From contig CM055114.1 in assembly GCA_029204225.1 (NCBI GenBank), positions 18,246,540 to 18,310,539 on the forward strand: a stretch of DNA of 64,000 nucleotides. Reading direction: 5' to 3'. The notes under the pieces were generated by a model. That model did not search any database. It was given only the letters and a program-made list of their open reading frames with translations, and was not told where the DNA came from. Of this stretch, positions 56,137 through 64,000 are shown piece by piece; within the stretch, counting starts at the first letter, position 1; the number at the start of each line of letters is the position of its first letter. This DNA comes from Diphasiastrum complanatum. Taxonomy: Eukaryota; Streptophyta; Lycopodiopsida; Lycopodiales; Lycopodiaceae. Position numbers and translations under genes: made by a program.

Positions 56137-56934
56137 AAACTAGACTCAGAACATGAGTTCTATAAAACAACATGCTCATTTTGAAACTCTAACTCAACAT
56201 AAGAGCTAATGGAAATAGCGACATCTGCACTTCTCGTGGTGTTCTCTTGAGACCGGACTTCAGATTTCAAGAAAAAGTCTGAGAGAAAAATCTTGCAAGT
56301 GAAAACAGAGAGTTCCTTCGTAGACGCGGATGGCTCGCATGATGAAATGGATATAGACATGGTAAAAAAATGAGAAATGCAGAGGAGCGATAAAGAAAAC
56401 GAAGGCCTCAAAAATTGAAACTAGAAGCCCCTTCATAGCTTCAATCGCGGACCTCGAAAACTTACAAAAATTAGTAAATGGATTTGAAATTTCTTTATAT
56501 TATATCTTATAAAATTCTGAGTCCACCACTATATTATGGGTCCTAAGGCTCATTTTTGCCCCCGTGATCTAGAAGTTAGGGCATTCAGAGCATCTTTTTG
56601 GTGACGCCATTTTTATACTTTCTTCATGCCTAGTTGGCTATTTAGGAGATCGGGACTTTCTAACAACGTATGGTCTTTAATAGTCCAGTTGCAACGACAG
56701 GAGCCCAGACGATGGCCAGGTAAAAAAAATCTACATTTCTAGCCCATGGTATGTATTGGTTCTTGAAAGATTCTTTTATCATTTCTGATTAGTTAATACT
56801 AAAAAAAAATTTAGCTTCTTCAGGTGTTGAAGTTATAATATTATTAAAGCAAATAGCATAACTTAAAATTGATCAAAAATTGTGTTTTTTGTGAGAAAAA
56901 TAGTTTAGCTTGATTTGTCTATTGATAACTCATC
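56137..56934. other. No gene seen
   Basis: AT-rich flank of the copia element. The first bases (AAACT) should hold the right target-site duplication, but the left side is deleted so it cannot be checked. Confidence 0.5.
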
Positions 56935-57590
56935 AAGGTGATACCAAAAATTGATACACGGCGGTATCGATTTCACTTATCACATAGTGCTAATGATACG
57001 AAAGATGGATATCGGGTATCAACTTTGCATATCATTTGCCCCAAATGAATCCATGAAACGATATGCATATAAACCTAGAAAATTAGTTTCAATACAATCC
57101 TGTAAATTAGGTTCCAAATTTACTTTTAAATACAATTCAACACAATTGATACTAAAGATCGCTACTTTATATCGATCTGCAATATCTTTTGCCAAACAGA
57201 TATGAGGAATCAAAACGGGTATTTATTTCTTGTATCATTTTTCTTTTATGATGTGTGGGATCAATACATGGTATCGATCTCTCTTATTATTTATCATTTA
57301 CAATATCAGTAATAACTTAATGATATGAGAAATAGATACCGTGTATCGATTTTACGTATCATTTTCTAATTCATTAATGCAAAGGATATTGAAAATCGAT
57401 ATTGGGTTTCGATCTCACATATGATTATGATATTTGAAATCGCAGATCGATATGCGGTATCAATTTGTGGTATCGTATATGAAAAATGATACGGAAAATC
57501 AACATCCGGTATCATTTTTATTTACGAATTTGGATAATTGATACCGAAGAGTGATACGCCATATCGATTTTTGGTATATTTAGTCATGTT
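56935..57590. repeat. Degenerate GATA(C/T)-n-(G)TATC hairpin array
   Basis: About nine or ten diverged units of 60-75 bases, each with a small inverted repeat such as GATACCGTGTATC, GATATCGGGTATC or GATATGCGGTATC, then GATTT and (G/C)(A)TATCATTT. The units are too diverged for a young satellite, but the paired GATA/TATC core is kept. Confidence 0.7.
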
Positions 57591-57781
57591 TTGATTTCAC
57601 TTTTTTACTCTTTTCTCATAAAAAATAGAAGTGTTTGATGGACTTTTTTGTCATGTTACTACAAAAGTCTAGAAATTTATGGATTTTAATCTGATTTTCT
57701 AGAATATTTTTGTTATCTAACTCATAATCATTACTTTGAAAATAAGATTAGCTCTTCTTGCTTTAATAATAATAAACCACC
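57591..57781. other. No gene seen
   Basis: AT-rich spacer between the hairpin array and the decayed coding region. Confidence 0.4.
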
Positions 57782-59400
57782 AGAAAAGATAAAATTCAAG
57801 GTATCGGAAGGGTTCACTACATCGAAAGTAACCATGAAAAAATGTAGAACCGGTCACCCAATAAATGATGTCGAGGAACCTACAAAGGTATCAATTGTCC
57901 GTGATTTTCCATCAATGAAAAGGACAATTGAGAAAAACGTTCAAGAAGAAGAAGCCCATTCCACTCATACGAGTTCTATTTATGGTGTGTCTTATTAAAG
58001 GGTGAGAAACTTTGTATCGTTATGTCAAGACAAAAAAGGCTCAAATGATTTCAAGGAAGGAAAGCTGCTTGGAAAAATAAAAATAAAAACTATTATTATC
58101 GGATGATGCTTCTAAGATTCTATTTAAGACTAAGAACAAGGGTTTATTGAAAGACCTATGTTTTAGATAATCAATTTGTTGTGTCAAGAAATGCTCCCCT
58201 ACTTCCCTGAGTGCAAAAATCTAGAAATGCCTTTCAATAGATACCAATTTAATTCATGCTTTCGCAAAATATTTGACTTCAAGCAATGCTTCAGTGGCTA
58301 CATCGAAAGTTGTGTTGAACCTATTCAGAGTGGAAAAAGAAAAGTCCTTGCTTCTAAATATAATAGAACTATTGATGATGTTGCTGGTTCAAGCAAGATA
58401 CTGATGCTCCGGAGGCTCCTGGTGCTGGTCTTGGGGTTGTTGTCTTGAATTCATAGTAGAACATGATTCAAGAGAGAATCAAGAATGAGAGATTGGTTAG
58501 CTCCAAGACCATGGAGTTGCATATTAAGCAGCCTGAAAGGCCTCCTATCAATCCCGTTACTAGAACGAGGCCTGTTGAAGTTAGAGAGCCATATGACCTC
58601 CATGTCCACAATTTAGAATCTAATATAAAAATTAATCCTTTGGCAAATGTATTGTCATTTATCGTGATGGTTGATCCTACAGCGTTCCAAGAAAGTTTTT
58701 TTTTTCAAAAACAACATGATCAATGAGTATAGATACTTTGTTATTGGTGGCTCCAGTCAACCGAGGCCAGAAGACAACTTGTGATGGAGTATCCCGACTC
58801 ACCATATTTCAAGACAATGGAATGTAAAATCTATGTTGGTTTGACAGAGGAGGAGGCCAAGTTATTGGCATGGGACCACAACAATGACAACGACTATCGA
58901 CTTGTCTTTTGTTTAGAGGATTTGTTTTCTTTAAATGAATATCTTGATTTTCTAAAGACCCATGATTGAATTAGCCATGAGCTTTGGATCTAGTGTTATA
59001 AGGAGACTGGGTTGACGAGACTAAAGCCTTGGAGGCCTTACAAAAGTATGAATTTTTTTTTCAACTTGCTTTTAGAACGGGCACAATTTGGGATCTTCAA
59101 GATGAAATATTTACATTGTGAAAGAGTCGTTTGATCAAGGGGCAGCGACATGCTAAAACTAAAGATGATCCCTCCATGTCCCTCCGAAAGAAAGACAAAA
59201 CCACAGATGTCTCCATCAAAACCTTTCCTGATGTGAAGATCACATATTGGAGATCGATGCAGGGCATCAAAGACAAGAAAATTATTTTTTTGATTCTTTC
59301 TTGAGTAAAGTCATTGGATTTGTCGCTAGAAAAAATGATAAATGAGTTAGAATAGTAAGTTTGTTTCATAACTAATACAATTTCTTCTGTTTTTATTCTC
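57782..59400 (+). pseudogene. Decayed gene with ParB/sulfiredoxin-like segment
   Basis: Several frames together give protein-like sequence. Frame pieces are FKVSEGFTTSKVTMKKC (57790), then ELHIKQPERPPINP, RTRPVEVREPYDLHVHN and ANVLSFIVMVDPTAFQE (58515-58690). After a frameshift comes YRYFVIGGSSQ, then EARRQLVMEYPDSPYF and CKIYVGLTEEEAKLLAWDHN. The IGGxxS...EARR...VGLTxEEAKLLAxxHN order resembles the ParB/Srx fold, where a GxxR-type loop binds or hydrolyses nucleotide. Later pieces include DVKITYWRSMQGIKD (about 59230). Frameshifts and stops show it is dead. Similar uncharacterised ParB-like proteins occur in eukaryotes. Whether this was a mobile-element or host gene is unknown. Confidence 0.5.
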
Positions 59401-59529
59401 TTGTGCAAATTTTAACAATCAAGTTTATTACTTTAATCTTTTAGTTGAGGCACAAAACATATACAAGAATGCAGGAGCAAATGATGATTAGATTAAGCTA
59501 CTCCTCCTGGGAACAAGTGTTGAGAGACT

Positions 59530-61290
59530 ATCCTAAGTCAAGTTCGATTCATCCAACTTCTGTACTAAGACTATCCTACCATCTACTTTTTTGGTTGAAA
59601 TATCATAGAAATGTATAATAAATCTTAGTAACATATTCATATCTATGAAAAAGTTATTTGATTGATTGTAAGACATGGATTTGTCCTTCGATTGATATAT
59701 TTCCTCAATATGAAATGGAATACCAATAATCTTTTGTATTTCTATGTTCAACGCATCACGCTCGTATTTTATTTGAAATGGTTGTGAAATAGAATTTTTT
59801 TTTGATGTTAATTGATGTCAAAGCATCATTGATAATCTTAAATATAGTGACATAAGCATTTCTCCTTATTCTAGCAAAGTCACATGCTCCTTGGACTATA
59901 GTATTGTCAAGGATTTTTTTTCGTACTTCAATCATTAATGCATCAACAATTTTTAGCTTAACATGATTTTTTCGATTATTGGTCATCAATTAAGTTGATT
60001 TAATTGTCAACATAGAGCCCTAAGACTTGCCTATAGAAGCATTCTCTTTTTCATTTTGATTCCCAACCAATGCAGATCTGTAGAAAGGAAAAAAAAATAC
60101 ATGATTAATATTACAATCATATGCAAACAATTTGAACTCAAGAAGTAGAAAAAGAATCTAAAGACTAAGTGTTGAGAACTCACTTGAATGCATATATTCT
60201 CCTTTTTTTATAGCCTTCTGTATGATGACAAATTATGAATATATGTGTTGATCACTTGCTTTTGTTTTGTTTTTTACCTTTTTATATAACAACTCAACAT
60301 CTTTCAATAGTTATGAGTATGAAGAACAAACATTATCAAAATCTATTTTCATTTGATCAATGTCTTTTCTTGTGTTAACTATGATTTTTTTGTAACAGTT
60401 TACTATTATTTCAAAAAAATTTCTTTCCTATTGGAGAACCTCGTCTCTAGCTATTTTTCTTGCAATCTATTGTCCTTCTGATCACAATCCTAAAGATATA
60501 CATCTAATTACATCCTCTAAACAATGGATTTTTTCCATTGAAAGAGCATTGCCATATTCTTCTAATCTTTTACAATAAGCTAGTAAATCATTCTTTTCCA
60601 TGACACACAAAATATATTAATTGAGTAACTAAACAAAATTTGGGATGCTACATGGAATATGGATTTCTAGGATATAATGTCCCATCTGTCCATAGGTCCA
60701 AATTTGTCTTCCCATCCACACTATAATGCAAACAAACATCAACTAATAAGCAAGATGCTTTCACACGTCTTTTAACCAAAGGAGCATATTCTTCAGGAAG
60801 ATCTATATGGAGATGAAATTTTTTCATTGTAAGAAGGAAAAGCAGGTTACAATCAATATCAATTCAACCAAAAATAAATAAATGCAATATACATAACATC
60901 TTCATACATGTCACAATACCATTTTAGCATTTCACATAGCACTCAAAGATTGGGATTGCTCTTTGATTCAAATGTTGTCATGCCGCTCATTTTTTGTTTT
61001 TGAGTTTGCTCAATTTGTATAATGTAGTTGGTGCTCTTATTTTTCAAATCTTGCCATCTCTCTTTTCTTTTGAGAGATGTAAGCATTTTATGTAGCATTC
61101 GAAAATGGTGATTAATACTTGATGCAAAAGTTATAATGGTGTCCAATTTTTCTTCTCGAGTTTGCTCAATCTCTAGAGTAATGTAGTTGGTGTGAAATTG
61201 TAAATGTCATCTATCTTGAGGTTTGGGGGTCCTCTATCAAAACCACTCATTGTACACTTGTAGAAGTGGATTAGCTCATGATAGTGTAGG
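59530..61290 (-). pseudogene. Decayed minus-strand gene of unknown family
   Basis: The minus strand, read from right to left, gives coherent peptide blocks: FRMLHKMLTSLKRKERWQDL, KKFHLHIDLPEEYAPLVKRR, CLLVDVCLHYSVDGKTNLDL, MEKNDLLAYCKRLEEYG, IDQMKIDFDNVCSSYS, VKLKIVDALMIEVRKKIL, CDFARIRRNAYVTIFKIIND, ALNIEIQKIIGIPFHIEEI and FIDMNMLLRFIIHFYDISTK. Most stops between blocks are TAG or TGA where CAG or CGA would fit. It is AT-rich, Lys/Ile-rich and partly coiled coil. I do not recognise it. It converges on the ParB-like remnant, so both may come from one lost element. Confidence 0.45.
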
Positions 61291-61299
61291 ATACTTACA

Positions 61300-62580
61300 T
61301 TTGGCAGGACATGGATTTATTTCTTGAAGAAGAAATCTGACGCTTTTGCTCGCTTCAAGGAGTTCAAGACTTTGGTAGAGAACCAACTAGATGCACGCAT
61401 CAAAGTGCTAAGATTGGATAGAGGGGACGAATACAAATATGATGATTTTGAGGACTTTTGCAAAGAACACGGCATCAAAAGACAATTCACACAGTCACAC
61501 ACGCCGCATAGTAATGGTGTAGCTAAAAGAAAAAATAGGACTATTATGGAGAGTGCACGCTCCATGATGAAGCAAATGGGCTTGACCGATTCACTTTGGT
61601 CGGAAGCGTGCAGTGCGGCAACGTTCTTGCAAAACAGGAGCCCTACAGTTGCAATTCCAAATGTGACTCCCGAAGAAGCATTTATTGGAATAAAGCCAAA
61701 AATCGACAAGTTTTGTGTCATTGGATGTAAGGCCTATGTACATGTGCCAAAGGAGGAGCGAAAGAAACTTGATGCCAAAGCAATCAAGTGTATCTTTGTC
61801 AGTTATGATGAGAGGACGAAAGCTTACAGGTGTTTTGATCGTGTAATGAATAAGATACACATTAGCAAAGATGTGATCTTTGATGAAACGCATAGGTATG
61901 AAGATGAAGACCATGCAAGTGGTGAAAGCATCAAAAGGCTTCCTACAATTCTGGAGGAAGATGATGAAAAAGATGCTCCATAAGATGATACACGTGAAGG
62001 CGAGAGTCAAGAGGGCGAGTATGAAAGGACACCACCTATTCAAGAGCCTGGGGGGAGGTACTTGCCGATAGGAGCAATAAAGGAAAAACCGGTTGGAAGT
62101 AAGAGACATTACTTAGACACTCCTTGGGATACATACTCTCCACGTAGTGTGATACCTGAATCTAAGATACCAAAATGGTATGAAAAGATCATGAAGGATG
62201 CAAAGCTAAATCAACCAAGATCTAGCACACAAGGTGAATTGAGAAGATCAACGCGGGAAAGGAAGTCTCCCGATCGTTATCATGTGAACTATGCCCTAAT
62301 GACTGACATTTTGAAGTGTCGAGAGCCATCAACCTTTGATGAGGCAAAAGATCACAAAGAGTGGCAAAGGGCAATGGAAGAGGAGATAGAATCCATTCAC
62401 ATGCATGATACATGGGAGTTGGTTGATCTACCACTTGGAAAGAAACCCATTGACAACAAATGGGTGTGTAGAACAAAGTTTCATGCGGATGGCACGATAG
62501 CAAAGTATAAGGCACGCCTAGTAGTGAAGGGTTATGAGCAAAGCAAAGGAATTGACTATCTTATGGAAAAAATCTTAACT
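61300..62580 (+). pseudogene. Ty1/copia integrase and RT-start fragment
   Basis: One frame from 61324 to 62652 with a single TAA at 61981-61983 (CAA expected). Integrase core: ARFKEFKTLVENQ, RLDRGDEYKYDDFEDFCKEH, TPHSNGVAKRKNRT and DSLWSEACSAATFLQNRSP. The C-terminus (GCKAYVHVPKEERKKLDAKA, RCFDRVMNKIHISKDVIF) is followed by the acidic linker and the RT start (WVCRTKFHADGTIAKYKARL, VVKGYEQSKGIDY). RT stops there and unrelated sequence follows (about 62565), so the element is truncated at both ends. It is well preserved apart from one stop. Confidence 0.92.
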
Positions 62581-63740
62581 AGCATAAACCAAAAAGCATG
62601 GAAAATGGAAATAACAAGCAACCACAACAAGAGCATAAGCAAGAGTGATTAGGAAATGAGGATGCTTGAGCTCTCAAAATGATAGAGTCTCCTCCTCTCT
62701 ATTTGTAGTGGATTTTTTTCCTTGTCTAACTTGAATCCAAGATCTAGTCAATCTAGCATCAAAGAAACGGAGTTAGTTGTCATGCGTAGGTTCGTTCCCA
62801 TGAGAGCAATAGTATAGTTCAGATTTCAACATGAATGGAGGATCTAACACTAACATCCATTAACACTAAGCATTAATGCTACATCCATTAACCCTACTTC
62901 CATTAACCCTAAATCAACAACAATGATAGAAACTTACTCTTCTCTCTCTCCCTTTCTCTCTCACAAAAAGCATAAGAAATAGCAATCCCAATAAAGATCA
63001 GATCCAACAATTAGCAAAATCCAAAGAAAGCATGAGAGATGGAGGAGAAGAGAGGAAGAGCAAGGACATTCATCAATCCATTTCTAAAGAGAACCAATCT
63101 GCTTTATTGAAATGAGAAAATGAACATCAGGAACAACTCGAGTTGGTCCCTTTTTATAGTAGAGAGGAGGACTTTGGCCTCTGAATCCTATTGGTCCAGT
63201 CTTGCCTCTCTTTTTATTCAAATTTAAAAAAGTGTGGGAACCATCAAAATTGGAGGGAAACCCAACTTTATTCACTAACTTGACATTTTGGACTTACACA
63301 CGCATGGGTGCCAAATCCCTCTCACTTATTAACTAGGGTTAGGGTTGCCTTGAGATACGCAAACTCTCCAACACTATTAAGCATGAAAATAGTGTACAAA
63401 GGATGTCTTTTTATAAAATGGGGAAGGCCCTTGTCCCAAAATCCTATTGGCTAATATCTAGATTGATCCTATCCATTCATCTTGGACCCAACTTGATCTA
63501 AGGGTCCACAAAAAGTACATTGAAATTTACAAGATTCATGTGAGTCCCAATTTGGACCCAACTCTAAAAAGTAATCTCTAAGTTTAAAAGTGACTTTGGA
63601 CCTCTAGTTTTATTTTAATTCAAAGGCCCAAGTCTATTCTATTTTATTTACAACCTAAGCTTGCGTGCTCATTGGGCCATGGGCTTACGCGACAGGATGC
63701 CATGCCCTCGCAACACATTTTATTGGTCGAATTTATTTAT
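62581..63740. other. LTR-like non-coding sequence
   Basis: No gene seen. It has a CT-rich block (62935-62965), ATTAACCCTA-type repeats (62860-62915) and two diverged copies of AATCCTATTGG preceded by a short AG-rich TATA region (about 63150-63200 and 63405-63450). It may be LTR sequence of the element continuing to the right. Confidence 0.4.
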
Positions 63741-64000
63741 TTACAATTCGTTGAAAATACCCCCAACAGGACCCACGGCCTGAAGTAGTGCCGGTCCCTG
63801 GGCACTCTGCCGGTTCAGTAAAGAGTCTTCTTCGCCCGCCTTTGTTGGATCAGGTAGGTCGTGACGTCCTCCATAAAGTTGAGGTGGTCCAATTTCTTCA
63901 AGTCCTTGGGCGTGTGAAGGGACTTGTGGACTCCTCTCAGCCAATCTTGGTTGACCCACGTTTGGAATCTGCGTGTCCATGGATCGCCAAGAAGGACAGC
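63741..64000 (-). other. Open, GC-richer minus-strand segment at window edge
   Basis: The minus strand is open (MDTQIPNVGQPRLAERSPQV...) and another frame reads WVNQDWLRGVHKSLHTPKDL. At 63771-63760 TGTTGGGGGTATTTTC on the minus strand could be the start of an LTR. The segment is cut by the window end and not identifiable. Confidence 0.25.

Overview
The window looks like nuclear DNA of a land plant with a large, repeat-rich genome. Ty1/copia and Ty3/gypsy LTR retrotransposons, a LINE, long (CT)n tracts and degenerate tandem arrays fill most of it. The only host gene with an intact reading frame has nine phase-consistent exons spread over about 22 kb. Very long introns full of retroelements and the (CT)n-tailed LINE ends would fit a fern, but that is a guess. 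I see no bacterial, plastid or mitochondrial features, no tRNA or rRNA genes and no CRISPR.

Layout. 1-15.76 kb is a pile of broken retroelements: the end of a gypsy pol (1-1544), a 5'-truncated LINE (3945-6394) joined directly to a copia integrase/RT/RNase H (6405-8801), a LINE 3' module with hairpin and (CT)n tail (9861-10152), an LTR with a ~69-bp tandem array, then a primer-binding site and gag (10.7-13.2 kb), a LINE ORF1-like piece with a second hairpin/(CT)n module (13.2-13.99 kb), and a GC-rich fold-back (13.995-14.4 kb). If the RecQ gene is intact, all of this lies in one intron of more than 15.7 kb or upstream of the present gene.

15760-37961 (+) holds the last nine exons (498 codons) of a RecQ-family DNA helicase with a WRN-like C-terminal half: RQC winged helix, HRDC, helicase helix-turn-helix, two PPWM/PSWM motifs and a terminal winged-helix-like segment. 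Its introns contain decayed gypsy gag, integrase and RT pieces, a copia gag/protease and a third LINE tail. The helicase core must lie to the left of the window.

38-44.2 kb has a broken first exon of a type-B response regulator (40088-40312), an unrecognised decayed coding segment, a 220-bp tandem duplication, an exon-like minus-strand segment and a minisatellite grown from a gag fragment.

44.2-56.1 kb is a clear nest. A plus-strand copia element (45615-56136, 5' LTR truncated) was interrupted in its integrase by a younger minus-strand copia element (47970-52539; 701-bp LTRs, TSD TGCTA). The younger element keeps gag-protease but lacks RT and RNase H. A truncated relative of it lies to the left (44222-45600).

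56.1-64 kb is AT-rich: a degenerate GATA/TATC hairpin array (56935-57590), a decayed plus-strand gene with a ParB/sulfiredoxin-like segment (57782-59400), a decayed minus-strand gene of unknown family (59530-61290), another copia fragment (61300-62580) and LTR-like sequence. Many coding remnants are broken by stops explicable as C-to-T changes (CGA to TGA, CAA/CAG to TAA/TAG), as expected for methylated, silenced repeats.
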